From positions 1 to 64,000 of the forward strand of contig CAYVIN010000014.1 in NCBI GenBank assembly GCA_964451375.1: a DNA stretch of 64,000 bases, read 5' to 3'. The notes beneath the pieces were generated by a model, which was not told the DNA's origin, searched no databases, and was given only the letters and a program-made list of their open reading frames with translations. The position numbers and the translations under genes were made by a program. The stretch comes from JAGXQV01 sp964451375 (GTDB lineage Bacteria; Pseudomonadota; Gammaproteobacteria; Burkholderiales; Sulfuricellaceae). Positions 7,798 through 16,587 of the stretch are shown one piece after another (within the stretch, counting starts at the first letter, position 1; the number at the start of each line of letters is the position of its first letter).

Positions 7798-8940
7798 ATG
7801 CCTACCCCGACCACACCTGCACCGCCCCAAACCATCCTGGTGGTGGACGACAGCCCCGCCGTCATCGCACTGGTGGATGAAACGCTGCGCCCCACCTATC
7901 GGGTGCGGGTTGCCGGCGGCGGACTCCAGGCGCTGGCTTTGCTGGAACGCTATCGGGATGTCGATCTGATCCTCCTCGACATCCTGATGCCCGGCATGGA
8001 CGGATTCGAGACCTGCCAGCGCATCAAGGAAATTCCGGCGCTGCGCGATATCCCGCTGATTTTCCTGACCGCCCTCAGCGACAACCACGACGAAGCCCGC
8101 GGGTTGAGCCTGGGCGCTGTGGACTATATCGCCAAACCGGTGGCCCCGCTGATCCTGGGGGCGCGGGTCAACACCCATCTCGAACTGTGCCGGATGCGCC
8201 GCGAATTACAGGAAAAAAACGATCTTCTCAACGCCGAGCGGGAAGTGATCGAAGGCATGATCATCCGAATGCGCGCCGACCCCGAGTTCGACGACCGCCA
8301 TCTGCGCTGGCTGATGCAGCCGGTGGAACGCACCAGCGGCGACATCTGCCTCGCCGCTTTTTGCCCGGATGGCCGGCAAATGGTGCTGGTCGGGGATTTC
8401 ACCGGACATGGGTTGACCGCCGCCATCGCCGGCCCCGGCGTCACCCAGGCTTTCTACGCATTGTGCAACGACGGGGCCAGCCTGCCCCGCCTGGCCGCGA
8501 TGCTCAATGAACTGTTATACAAACAACTGCTGGTGTCGCAGTTCATGGCCGCCCATCTGGTCGAGATCGAGCCTTCACGCCGCCACGCCCGGCTGTGCGG
8601 AGGCGGAATGCCGAATCCCCTGCACAGCGCCCCGGACGCCACGCTGCGGCGAATTACCCTGTGTGGCTTGCCGCTGGGCGTGATTGCGGGCCGCGACTTC
8701 AGCGAGGAAATCCACCAACTCCCCCTGCACCCCGGAGAACGCCTGCTGTTTTATACCGACGGAATGATCGAAGCCACCAACCGCAGCGGCGAAATGTACC
8801 AAATCGACCGCCTTGAAAACCGCTACGCAGCCCTCCTGAAAAGCGCCGCGCCACTCGCCGACCTGACCGACGACCTGCGCCTTTTCGTGGACGGAAACGA
8901 TCAGGCGGACGACATTCTCCTGCTTGAACTCAACGTATAG
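7798..8940 (+). CDS. Response regulator with PP2C/SpoIIE-type phosphatase output
   Basis: The protein has 380 residues. An N-terminal receiver (ILVVDDSPAVIAL; phospho-acceptor Asp in LILLDILMPGMDG; Lys in YIAKPV) is followed by a linker helix (MRRELQEKNDLLNAEREVIE) and a PPM/SpoIIE-like Ser/Thr phosphatase domain. The metal-binding motif is VGDFTGHGL, and LLFYTDGMIEATN is the usual C-terminal acidic motif. I start it at the ATG 11 bp after the kinase stop; the longer frame would run back through the kinase gene. Such proteins usually control an anti-sigma-factor antagonist (STAS) partner, but none is visible here, so the target is unknown. Confidence 0.9.
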   Translation: MPTPTTPAPPQTILVVDDSPAVIALVDETLRPTYRVRVAGGGLQALALLERYRDVDLILLDILMPGMDGFETCQRIKEIPALRDIPLIFLTALSDNHDEARGLSLGAVDYIAKPVAPLILGARVNTHLELCRMRRELQEKNDLLNAEREVIEGMIIRMRADPEFDDRHLRWLMQPVERTSGDICLAAFCPDGRQMVLVGDFTGHGLTAAIAGPGVTQAFYALCNDGASLPRLAAMLNELLYKQLLVSQFMAAHLVEIEPSRRHARLCGGGMPNPLHSAPDATLRRITLCGLPLGVIAGRDFSEEIHQLPLHPGERLLFYTDGMIEATNRSGEMYQIDRLENRYAALLKSAAPLADLTDDLRLFVDGNDQADDILLLELNV

Positions 8941-8947
8941 GCCTGCA

Positions 8948-9994
8948 ATGAACCTGCATCACAACACGGAAAATCGCCACCGCCACCAAACCATCCTGGT
9001 CATCGACGACGACCCCGCTTCGGTCAGTCACATCGACGCCACCCTCAAACACGAATATCTCATCCGGGTTGCGCTGGATGGGGAAAAAGGCCTGCAACTG
9101 GCGTGTGAAAAACAGCCCCCCGACCTCATTCTGCTCGACGTGATCATGCCCAAAATGGACGGCTACGAGGTCTGTGCAGCGCTCCGTCTCAATCCGCTCA
9201 CCCAACACGTCCCAATCATTTTCCTGACCAGCCAGGCCGATGAATTTTCCACCGTGCGGGCCTTCGAGCTGGGCGCCAACGACTTTCTCGCCAAACCCAT
9301 CTGCCCGCGCGTACTGGAAGTGCGGGTGCATACCCACCTGGTGATGAGCAACCACCAGCGCGACCTGGAACGCAAGGTTCACGAACGCACTCTGGAAATC
9401 CAGGAACTCCAGCTCAACATCATCCAGTGCCTGGGGCGCGCCTCGGAATTCCGCGACAACGAAACCGGCCTGCACGTCGTCCGCATGAGCCACTACGCGC
9501 GCACCCTCGCCCGCGCCGCCGGTCTCCCCGAAAGCCTCGCGGAAATGCTGCTGAACGCCGCGCCGATGCACGATGTCGGCAAAATCGGCATCCCCGACAG
9601 CATCCTCCTCAAACCGGGCCGCCTCGACGAAGCGGAATTCGCCCTCATCCGCCAGCACCCCATCATCGGCGCGGATATCCTCGGACGTTACGACAGCGAA
9701 CTGATGCACATGGCGCGCCGGGTCGCCCTCACCCATCACGAAAAATGGGACGGCACAGGCTATCCGAACGCCCTGCGCGGCGAAGCCATCCCCCTGGAAG
9801 GACGCATCGTCGCGATTGCCGACGTATTCGACGCGCTCTGCACCGCCCGCCCCTACAAAAAAGCCTGGCCGGTGGAAGACGCCATCGGCTACCTGCGCGG
9901 CGAAAGCGGCAAACACTTCGACCCCGTACTGGCCGAACATTTCATCACCGCCCTGCCGGAAATCCTCGCGATCAAGGAAAAATTCGCGGAATAG
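8948..9994 (+). CDS. Response regulator with HD-GYP c-di-GMP phosphodiesterase
   Basis: A 348-residue protein. Its receiver domain (ILVIDDDPASVSHI; Asp in LILLDVIMPKMDG; FLAKPICP) is joined by a coiled segment (RDLERKVHERTLEIQELQ) to an HD-GYP domain. The catalytic motifs are complete: HDVGKIG, then HHEKWDGTGYP, with LEGRIVAIADVFDAL following. It should hydrolyse cyclic-di-GMP under control of phosphorylation. The ATG lies 7 bp after the preceding stop; an upstream TTG is possible but would overlap that gene. As the last gene of the operon it links the upstream ligand sensor to c-di-GMP levels. A c-di-GMP riboswitch lies 2.2 kb away in front of the next, convergent gene. Confidence 0.92.
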   Translation: MNLHHNTENRHRHQTILVIDDDPASVSHIDATLKHEYLIRVALDGEKGLQLACEKQPPDLILLDVIMPKMDGYEVCAALRLNPLTQHVPIIFLTSQADEFSTVRAFELGANDFLAKPICPRVLEVRVHTHLVMSNHQRDLERKVHERTLEIQELQLNIIQCLGRASEFRDNETGLHVVRMSHYARTLARAAGLPESLAEMLLNAAPMHDVGKIGIPDSILLKPGRLDEAEFALIRQHPIIGADILGRYDSELMHMARRVALTHHEKWDGTGYPNALRGEAIPLEGRIVAIADVFDALCTARPYKKAWPVEDAIGYLRGESGKHFDPVLAEHFITALPEILAIKEKFAE

Positions 9995-10026
9995 GGCGAT
10001 GTGCGATGGGTGGGGATATCTATGAG

Positions 10027-12207
10027 TTAGAACGTCGCTTGATACCGTATACCAAGTACGCGTACGGTGCCAACGTCATTATTGACGTTCTGCTTGTACG
10101 CTGCATTAATTCGTAGATTAGCCGTTTTCGTCAAGGGTGACATATATCCCAACTCAAGGTCGATTTCAGCATGGCCAGACGCCATGTTTACGCTGGAAAA
10201 ATTAAACCCCGTTTGACCGGTACTTGAATCAACCGTAGGTAGCGCAAGATTCATAGCGCCAGACACGACTTTCATCGGCTGCGACACGACCAACGCCACC
10301 TGGTCGCCATTTTTCACAAGGTCGCTTCGAATCACCCCCATCGACCAACTGGTAGTCTTGATGTTGGAATCCAACAGAATTGTCTCTCCGCCACCTTTAG
10401 TCAGCCCCATGGAGGCTTGAGCAAGCAAAGTGGTTTTCGAGGTTATCGCATAAGAACCAGAAACCGTTACAAATCGGGTATGCGCATTCCTTACGCCAAA
10501 TGCCGACGAACCGGTAGCACCCAAGAGAGAATTTGATTCTCCCACCGCCCCAACGGTGACAGCAGCAGTAGCATTCGAAAAACTCTTTGAAACTTCACCG
10601 ATCCAACCATTGGAACTTGAATTGATACTCCATGGCGTTTGATTAGCCAGTGGATTTACCGGGGTCAAGAACCCCAATTTCATTTTATAGCCGTCATCCG
10701 TCGCGTACCCCGCGGCAATGTGAGACGAACTTCCGGCAAACTGAAAATACGGATTGGCAAAGTTACTCACCACCGGCAGATTCACGAACTCAGCTGACAG
10801 TCCAAAATATTTATCCGCGAACCCGTTTGCCCCTGCAGCGAACTCTGTTCTGCATTGGTTATCCGTACAATTAAACTTCTGAGTGAAATTAAATCCCCCC
10901 AACGTGGCTGTTGCAGGGGAAGTATCGGCAAAAGGATTACCGAGATTTTGCGTAGTATTCAAGGCCCCGAAAGACAGAGCCAGCAAATTGGAGGTGGCCG
11001 TCTTTCGACGCACCATCGACATTTGCTTATCCATGCTGACGAACATTGCGCTGAGATCCATCGGCTGAGGTACAGATACAAAATTTTTGACGTCATAGCT
11101 AAAGCCGCGACCAAAATCATCTGTAGCAGAAACGGTCATGCCACTAAATTTACTCGCCGAAATTAGCGAGTTAGTGGATAACACCGATGGACCGAGCGCA
11201 TAGTACGACGAATTGTAGGTCGCTATTTTTGGAGCACCAACAGGCTGCAATGCCTTATTCAGGTTTACTAGCCCCATTCCATACACAGGATCAGGAACAT
11301 TTGCCGGCGTCGATCCGAGATGCGTGGCCGTAGTCAGCAAAATTTTCGCGACCTGAGGAGCAGTAAGATACGTCCAACGGCTCCACACATCAGCAGCTGC
11401 ACCGGAAACAACTGGCGCCGCGTAAGAAGTTCCGGAAAACACACCATACCCCCCATTGGTGGAGGTCGACACAATCCCGACTCCGGGGGCAACCAGGTAG
11501 TGTTCTTTTGCATCACCCGCCTTATTCGACCAGGCCGGCATTACATTTTTTTCATCGACCGCGCCAACAGCAATAATTTGACCATTAGCCTGAGGATAAG
11601 AAGCATAGTGTGCGGGGTATACCGGATCTGAAGCACCACTGTTTCCGGCCGCAACAACAATGAGTTGACCGCTCTTGACGCCTAACTGCATAGCAACCGC
11701 ATTAGCACCTAGCGCCGAGGCGACCGAACCAATCGAAACATTCGAAATCATTGTCTTATTAGCCACAGCATATTGCATTCCAGCCAATAGCTGAGCCTCG
11801 CTACCGTTACCGGCTGCGTTCAACACTTTAATGGGTATGAGGGAAACGTCAGGAGCAATGCCAACAGTCATCTTCCCGTCGGCAGAGCTACCAATGATGC
11901 CCGCTACGCTGGAACCATGACCGTTATCATCTTGGGCGGTCAACTTATCCGGAATTGCAGAAAACCCCGGCAACAACCGCTCTTTGAAGGCCAAATGTTG
12001 AAGGCCAACCCCTGTATCCAGAACAGCAACGACAACGCCTTTGCCCCGCGCCCCCATGCCATAGGCTTTGGCTGCACCAACCTGGTTTTGCCAGGTATTG
12101 AAATAGTCGTTTAGCTCAGCGGGCTGTGTAGTAGCCGAGATATCAGCGCGGGCGGAAACTGTGATAAGCGAGCAAACGATCACACAAAATTGCAATCCTT
12201 TTAACAT
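10027..12207 (-). CDS. Subtilisin-family autotransporter (S8 protease with beta-barrel)
   Basis: A 726-residue protein. It has a signal peptide (GLQFCVIVCSLITVSARA) and an S8 peptidase domain at about residues 45-320. The catalytic triad is Asp64 (AVLDTGVG), His97 (DNGHGSSVAG) and Ser261 (SGTSYAAPV), with the oxyanion Asn in AAGNSGA. The C-terminal part, from about residue 440, is rich in alternating aromatic and polar strands and ends in a Phe (GIRYQATF), as expected for an outer-membrane barrel of the type V secretion pathway. It is shorter than most serine-protease autotransporters and lacks a long helical passenger stalk. The start follows a clear GGAGG ribosome binding site. It is monocistronic, convergent with the sensory operon, and headed by a c-di-GMP-I riboswitch. 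The DNA is more AT-rich than the operon beside it. Confidence 0.88.
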   Translation of the reverse strand: MLKGLQFCVIVCSLITVSARADISATTQPAELNDYFNTWQNQVGAAKAYGMGARGKGVVVAVLDTGVGLQHLAFKERLLPGFSAIPDKLTAQDDNGHGSSVAGIIGSSADGKMTVGIAPDVSLIPIKVLNAAGNGSEAQLLAGMQYAVANKTMISNVSIGSVASALGANAVAMQLGVKSGQLIVVAAGNSGASDPVYPAHYASYPQANGQIIAVGAVDEKNVMPAWSNKAGDAKEHYLVAPGVGIVSTSTNGGYGVFSGTSYAAPVVSGAAADVWSRWTYLTAPQVAKILLTTATHLGSTPANVPDPVYGMGLVNLNKALQPVGAPKIATYNSSYYALGPSVLSTNSLISASKFSGMTVSATDDFGRGFSYDVKNFVSVPQPMDLSAMFVSMDKQMSMVRRKTATSNLLALSFGALNTTQNLGNPFADTSPATATLGGFNFTQKFNCTDNQCRTEFAAGANGFADKYFGLSAEFVNLPVVSNFANPYFQFAGSSSHIAAGYATDDGYKMKLGFLTPVNPLANQTPWSINSSSNGWIGEVSKSFSNATAAVTVGAVGESNSLLGATGSSAFGVRNAHTRFVTVSGSYAITSKTTLLAQASMGLTKGGGETILLDSNIKTTSWSMGVIRSDLVKNGDQVALVVSQPMKVVSGAMNLALPTVDSSTGQTGFNFSSVNMASGHAEIDLELGYMSPLTKTANLRINAAYKQNVNNDVGTVRVLGIRYQATF

Positions 12208-12210
12208 GAC

Positions 12211-12229
12211 ATCCTCCGTTATCGAGGAT
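12211..12229 (-). promoter_or_regulatory. Ribosome-binding-site sequestering hairpin
   Basis: On the minus strand ATCCTC (12229-12224) and GAGGAT (12216-12211) can form a 6-bp stem with a 7-nt loop. The 3' arm contains the GGAGG ribosome binding site of the autotransporter. Its 5' arm overlaps the 3' strand of riboswitch stem P1 by three bases, so the two structures compete. Confidence 0.65.
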
Positions 12230-12329
12230 ATTCACGGCGGCCCCGCTACCCGCTTCTCAAGAAGTGAGGGCCGGTGGCTTTGCGTCATTAGATTTCTCTA
12301 ATATTGCCTAATACAAGCCATGGATATCT
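12227..12329 (-). promoter_or_regulatory. Cyclic-di-GMP-I (GEMM-I) riboswitch
   Basis: Read on the minus strand, this leader contains the GEMM-I consensus in order. It has GGCAA, a stem ATTAGA / TCTAAT closed by a GAAA tetraloop, the invariant GACGCAAAGCC, then ACCGGCC, a short hairpin (CTTCT / AGAAG), GGGTAGCGGGG and CCGCCG. The flanks pair as P1 (GATATCCATGGC with GCCGTGAATATC, one mismatch and one G-U pair). The tetraloop, GACGCAAAGCC and the GGTAGC-type segment are the tetraloop-receptor and ligand-binding parts of this class. The gene under its control encodes a secreted protease. Confidence 0.92.
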
Positions 12330-12654
12330 TTGTTAGATGAATCAAGCTCCTGAAAAACGGGAACCACATTTAAGTGATCCTAAGTTGATTTTTAGCATAA
12401 CTGTCAAATATGTCAATTTGACGATATACACATCTTAATGACTGAAATTTAAAGAATAAATTTGCAATGAGGGAATCGGCAAAATCGAACAAGGCGCAAT
12501 TTGGCCAAAGCAAGAAAAATCAGTGGCGAGCTCCATGAGCCAAAAATGCCGAAGAGCCGTCTGTCTGGCAGGGAAATTGGTAGCGAATCCGCGAGTTACT
12601 GCGTACTGCTGTTTTTTTGATAAGTTCTGATTTCTTGGAGGGGGATGATCCGCC
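12330..12654. other. AT-rich intergenic stretch
   Basis: This interval must contain the promoter for the riboswitch-headed transcript on the minus strand and, at its left in that direction, the end of whatever precedes it. I see no open frame, no convincing hairpin and no repeat. Composition is more AT-rich than the flanking high-GC genes. Confidence 0.4.
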
Positions 12655-13482
12655 TCACAAAGAGGGGGGCCACACTAGGTTGCGGTAGGTTTCGACGATT
12701 TTATTCTTAAACAATTCGTTTCTTTGATTGCGTTGTTTTTTTAAAGCAACAGATATTTCGGCAGGAATCCGGCTGCTATCCAATTTAAGAAAATCGATCG
12801 CACGGACTATTTCCGCTCTCAAGTCCGACTCCATATCCTCATAATAAATAGTTAATGCCGAAATTCCCGTAAGGGAAAAAAACGCGCGAAATCTAAAATC
12901 TGAAATGATGATTCCCCGTACGCGCTCGGTAATATCCATCAGATTAAAATTTGGAACCTCCATTTCGGTTGAATGGAGGCTCGTCCATTTGCGCGTTTGT
13001 TCCGCAATAGAAAATGAAATTGCCTGACCGAGAATGTCATGTCTTTGTACGTAGACAAAACGCGCATTCCGAAACACTTTCGCAATAGCGCCACACTTGA
13101 AGAGGAAATAGAGTTGTTGCCAACTCACCTTGGAGCAGAACGGCCGGCCCGCCGCCAAAGCCGTGCGTTTCAGATAAGCACAGTAATCCAGAAAACTCTT
13201 AATGCCATGTTTCTTACTCTCATCGATAACAAACTCTGCATTGAAAAACTCGCCGCCATGAGAGACCAGCCCCGTATTTGCCAACGCCTCCGCCAGGAAA
13301 TTTGAACCTGATCGATTACAGAAACAAATAAATACATCCGGCGAGGGATTGTCATCCGCCGCATCAAGCTGCTCGAAACTGGAAGCCTCACCAGGCTCCC
13401 CAAAAAAGCTGAGAATGGCCGTTTCATGGGGCGAGGGGTGGTAGGCAAAAGGAAAGCCAGTCTGATCCTTATTCATCGTCAA
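12655..13482 (-). CDS. Stf0-family sulfotransferase
   Basis: A 275-residue protein with the two PAPS-binding signatures of the Stf0 (trehalose 2-sulfotransferase) group. The 5'-phosphosulfate loop is CNRSGSNFLAEALAN near residue 55, followed by SHGGEFF. The 3'-phosphate motif is QRHDILGQAISF near residue 150. It would transfer sulfate from PAPS to a hydroxyl, most likely on a sugar in this context. Its start overlaps the end of the upstream glycosyltransferase gene by 14 bp, so the two are translationally linked. An APS kinase gene (cysC), which makes PAPS, lies in the same locus about 17 kb upstream in the direction of transcription. The acceptor is unknown. Confidence 0.85.
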   Translation of the reverse strand: MTMNKDQTGFPFAYHPSPHETAILSFFGEPGEASSFEQLDAADDNPSPDVFICFCNRSGSNFLAEALANTGLVSHGGEFFNAEFVIDESKKHGIKSFLDYCAYLKRTALAAGRPFCSKVSWQQLYFLFKCGAIAKVFRNARFVYVQRHDILGQAISFSIAEQTRKWTSLHSTEMEVPNFNLMDITERVRGIIISDFRFRAFFSLTGISALTIYYEDMESDLRAEIVRAIDFLKLDSSRIPAEISVALKKQRNQRNELFKNKIVETYRNLVWPPSL

Positions 13483-14725
13483 AACTCAAATTCTCGCCAA
13501 GCAATTCATTTAGCAAATCGGCAAACTGGGGCTTAATCACCGAATTCCAGTCATAGCCCTCAACAATCGATGTTCTAGCAGCTTGGCACATATCCGAAAC
13601 ACCACTAGCACGTGCCAACACACGCAAGACCTGATCCGCAATGCCCTGATAATCAAAGAAATCAGCCAGCAATCCGGTAACTTCATCTTCCACAAACTCA
13701 CGAACCGGTTCAACGTTAGCCGCCACCACCGGAGTACCACAAGACATTGCCTCCAACAGAGACCAGCCAGGCACAAAGGGATAGGTCAAATACACATGCA
13801 CTGAGGAAATTTTCAAAATATCCAGATAAACCTGATAAGACACCCGCCCCACGAAAAAAATACGTTTTTGGTCTATCCGGGTATCCAACTCTTTAAGCAA
13901 TTGTGCTCTTAACGACTTCCCCTCCGCCAAACGACCATAAGTGACATCGTCATCGCCCACAATCAGAAAAATCGCGTCTTTGTACTTTTTTTGAATCAGC
14001 GGAATCGCCCGCATAAACGAATGAAAACCGCGATAAGGCTCCAGCGAACGGGCCACGAAAGTCACTATCGGAAACTGCCCCTTCCTTAGTTTTACTTCGC
14101 CAATCTGAAGAAACGCATCGGCATCAGGTGAACAGATCGCAGTATCGATCCCATCATGAATAACCTGCAATTGTTTTAGAAATGGCGGCGGAAACAAACT
14201 TCTCTGCCAATGCGTCGGAGCAATTCCGGCGTCACAGGACGCCAGCATTTGCAAGTGTGTCGTGTTCTTCACCCGAATTCGATATTCATCCCCCGCGACC
14301 AAGGGATATTCCGGGTCGAAATCCACATCGCTGTTATAAGCGCGATAAAAATACTCAAAATATCCGACAATTTTTGCATCGGGAAAACGCTCCCGCAGAA
14401 ACAGCGCATCCCCAAACCCCGCATGACAAAAAATCACCCTGGGCGATAGCGCAGTCCCTCGCGACTCCAGAACCTGCGCAGCGGCAAGCCCACGGCGAAG
14501 ATGCGTATCAACGGTCAGGAGATAGGGATGAACAGACTCCCTATCCACAGGCAAAACATCATAAGAAAAATAATCCACCAGCTTGGCATGATTAGTCATC
14601 GCTGGTTGGGGCGCCTGTCCCAACCCAAACAGTTTCAAATTTGGCGACCCGCCCAACCAGCGAACATGGCGCTCGAATTGTCCGGGAAAAACACGGTGGA
14701 CAAACAGAATCTGGCTGGCTGGCAT
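13469..14725 (-). CDS. Family 4-type glycosyltransferase
   Basis: A 418-residue GT-B fold glycosyltransferase. The N-terminal domain starts ILFVHRVFPGQFERHVRWL. The C-terminal nucleotide-sugar domain has FVARSLEPYRGFHSFMRAI, FVGRVSYQVYLDIL and the acceptor/donor motif PGWSLLEAMSCGTPVVA with a downstream Glu (VREFVEDEVTGLL). No signal peptide or membrane helix is visible, so it should act in the cytoplasm. It lies between the type I secretion adaptor gene and the sulfotransferase gene, 26 bp after the adaptor stop. This supports a shared transcript and a role in building the glycan that is later sulfated. The donor sugar cannot be told from the sequence. Confidence 0.85.
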   Translation of the reverse strand: MPASQILFVHRVFPGQFERHVRWLGGSPNLKLFGLGQAPQPAMTNHAKLVDYFSYDVLPVDRESVHPYLLTVDTHLRRGLAAAQVLESRGTALSPRVIFCHAGFGDALFLRERFPDAKIVGYFEYFYRAYNSDVDFDPEYPLVAGDEYRIRVKNTTHLQMLASCDAGIAPTHWQRSLFPPPFLKQLQVIHDGIDTAICSPDADAFLQIGEVKLRKGQFPIVTFVARSLEPYRGFHSFMRAIPLIQKKYKDAIFLIVGDDDVTYGRLAEGKSLRAQLLKELDTRIDQKRIFFVGRVSYQVYLDILKISSVHVYLTYPFVPGWSLLEAMSCGTPVVAANVEPVREFVEDEVTGLLADFFDYQGIADQVLRVLARASGVSDMCQAARTSIVEGYDWNSVIKPQFADLLNELLGENLSFDDE

Positions 14726-14751
14726 AAGCTTACTTGTAAGGGCGAGAAGCC

Positions 14752-16065
14752 TTACTCCAAAAGCGATTTGGCGATTCGCACCTTGAGCGGGCCGATCAAA
14801 TATTGCATCAGCGTGCGTTCGCCGGTTTTGATCACCACGTCAGCAGGCATCCCCGGCATGATTGGCTTATTTATCAACGCCGCAATCTCAGGGGAAATAT
14901 TGATGCGCGCCACATAATAACTTTGACCAGTCTGAGTATCGGTAAACCGATCCGCTGAAACGTTTTCCACTACCCCTGGCACTGGCGGCGTCGTTGCCGG
15001 ATCAAACGAAGAAAAGCGAATCTCAGTGGGTAAACTGGCATGAATGTTTTCAATATCATTAGGCGAAACCTTGGCTTCCACGATCAACGGATCACCATCA
15101 GGGACAATTCCCAAAATCGGCTCGCCAGGACGAACGATTCCCCCCTTGGTATGAACCTTCAAACCAGTCACAACGCCGTCTACGGGGGAACGAATCTCGG
15201 AATGCGCCACATCAAATCCCGTCGCCCCCGAACGATCCTTCAACTGCGCCAACAGGGACTCCACCTCCGCCAAACGAGTATCCGCTTCGCTCACATACTG
15301 TTGCCTGCGTTGCCGAATTCGCCCTTCCAGCTCAACCAACCGGGCCTGAACGGCGGAAAGATTCGCCATGGCTTCCAACGCATCCGACTGCGCCTCGGAC
15401 AGCACGCGCTCCGTTTCGCTTAATTTAACCCGCGAAATAAAGCCCTTCTCGGCAAGCTGGCGGTAGCTCTTGAGTTCCGCCTCCATCAGTTCCACCCGAT
15501 GCTTTCGGCTGGAAACCAGATTTTGTTGCCCACCAAATTGCTCCCGAGAGCTTTTCAGCATCGCCTCCAACGCCACCAAATCGGTCTGCAACGCCATGCG
15601 ACGAGACTCAAACAAGCGATCCTGATTCACCAGCAATTCAGCGATCGAGTTCTCATGCCGCTTGGCCAGCAGTTCAGACGGATATTTCACACCAGCGAGA
15701 TTCCCGCGTTCCGCCATCAGACGCGCCGCTTCCGCCTTGAAACCATCCTGCTGGGTAATCAGCGAATCATGGTTAGCTTTTGCGATTGCACCATCTAAAG
15801 ACATCAACACTTCGCCTTGCTTAACTCTTGCTCCCTCCTTGACGAAGATATCCTTCACCACCCCACCCTGCATGTGACTGATGGCCTTCTGCTCAGAGGC
15901 GTTCTTTACCACCCCGACAGCAGGAACACCTTGCCCCAAGGGGGCCAGGAAGGCCCATAGCAGAAACCCGACGAACCCGAAGACAAACACCAGCACACCA
16001 TGGCGAACGGCGCGGTCTATGTTTCCAATGGACTGAATTTTGTTATCTACATAAAGGGTGGTCAT
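14752..16065 (-). CDS. Type I secretion membrane-fusion protein (HlyD/PrtE family)
   Basis: A 437-residue periplasmic adaptor. A single N-terminal membrane anchor (about residues 22-45, VLVFVFGFVGFLLWAFLAPL) is followed by the lipoyl/barrel start (GVVKNASEQKAISHMQGGVV, DIFVKEGARVKQGEVLMSLD), a long coiled-coil hairpin (about 90-280) and the closing half-motif (EIRSPVDGVVTGLKVHTKGG, then PGEPILGIVPDGDPLIVEAKV). It ends MPADVVIKTGERTLMQYLIGPLK, the usual family C-terminus. It should bridge the ABC exporter encoded at 31.7-34.1 kb to an outer-membrane TolC-type channel. No tolC gene is in the window. Exporter and adaptor genes are normally adjacent; here they are separated by about 15 kb of glycan and toxin-antitoxin genes. 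Confidence 0.92.
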   Translation of the reverse strand: MTTLYVDNKIQSIGNIDRAVRHGVLVFVFGFVGFLLWAFLAPLGQGVPAVGVVKNASEQKAISHMQGGVVKDIFVKEGARVKQGEVLMSLDGAIAKANHDSLITQQDGFKAEAARLMAERGNLAGVKYPSELLAKRHENSIAELLVNQDRLFESRRMALQTDLVALEAMLKSSREQFGGQQNLVSSRKHRVELMEAELKSYRQLAEKGFISRVKLSETERVLSEAQSDALEAMANLSAVQARLVELEGRIRQRRQQYVSEADTRLAEVESLLAQLKDRSGATGFDVAHSEIRSPVDGVVTGLKVHTKGGIVRPGEPILGIVPDGDPLIVEAKVSPNDIENIHASLPTEIRFSSFDPATTPPVPGVVENVSADRFTDTQTGQSYYVARINISPEIAALINKPIMPGMPADVVIKTGERTLMQYLIGPLKVRIAKSLLE

Positions 16066-16089
16066 AACTTTAGGATTTCCTAGTCAGCA

Positions 16090-16587
16090 CTACTTGTTAA
16101 ACTTGGATGAACCGAAACGCCGTTCGGCATTTTGTTGGAAGGCGGCACTTATTCCCAACAGCTCCGGTGTGCGGGCAATAAACCGCTTGAGGTTAGCCCA
16201 GGCAATTTCGGGTTGGTCGGGATATTCGTGAGCTGCCTGGTTACGTAGTTCACGCAGTTCCAGCCACTGCTCGGCAGAGGAAATAAGGCCAAGCCGCTCG
16301 GCCCGGTTGAGTTTATCCAGGAACGGTTCCGCATCCTCCCATTCCCCCAATGTCTGAAGCATGGCGGGCAATACACGGGTAGCCAAAGCGTCCTGAAGCT
16401 TGCCGAAACGAAAAAGAAGCTGGTCGAGAGTCCTAACTTGCTCATCCGATAGTGGCTGGGGGCTATCCGCTAGCAGTTGGGGGAAATGTGCCGCCTCGCT
16501 CAGTGCCGCATGCAAGCGGGCACAATGTTGCTGGCATTCGGAAAGGGAAGGCCACAGCTTGTAAGCACGAATTTCAGCGGGATTCAT
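16090..16587 (-). CDS. HEPN-domain protein (HepT-like), MNT/HEPN pair 1
   Basis: A 165-residue, mostly helical protein whose C-terminal half holds the HEPN signature RELRNQAAHEYP, that is R-x4-H-x-Y. In HepT-type RNases the Arg and His are catalytic and the Tyr is the site modified by the partner nucleotidyltransferase. The nucleotidyltransferase gene overlaps its start by four bases. A second pair with the same order lies at 30.8-31.6 kb. It sits 24 bp upstream of the secretion adaptor gene on the same strand and is therefore probably co-transcribed. Toxin activity is inferred from the motif; some proteins of this shape act as substrate-binding partners of the nucleotidyltransferase. Confidence 0.8.
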   Translation of the reverse strand: MNPAEIRAYKLWPSLSECQQHCARLHAALSEAAHFPQLLADSPQPLSDEQVRTLDQLLFRFGKLQDALATRVLPAMLQTLGEWEDAEPFLDKLNRAERLGLISSAEQWLELRELRNQAAHEYPDQPEIAWANLKRFIARTPELLGISAAFQQNAERRFGSSKFNK

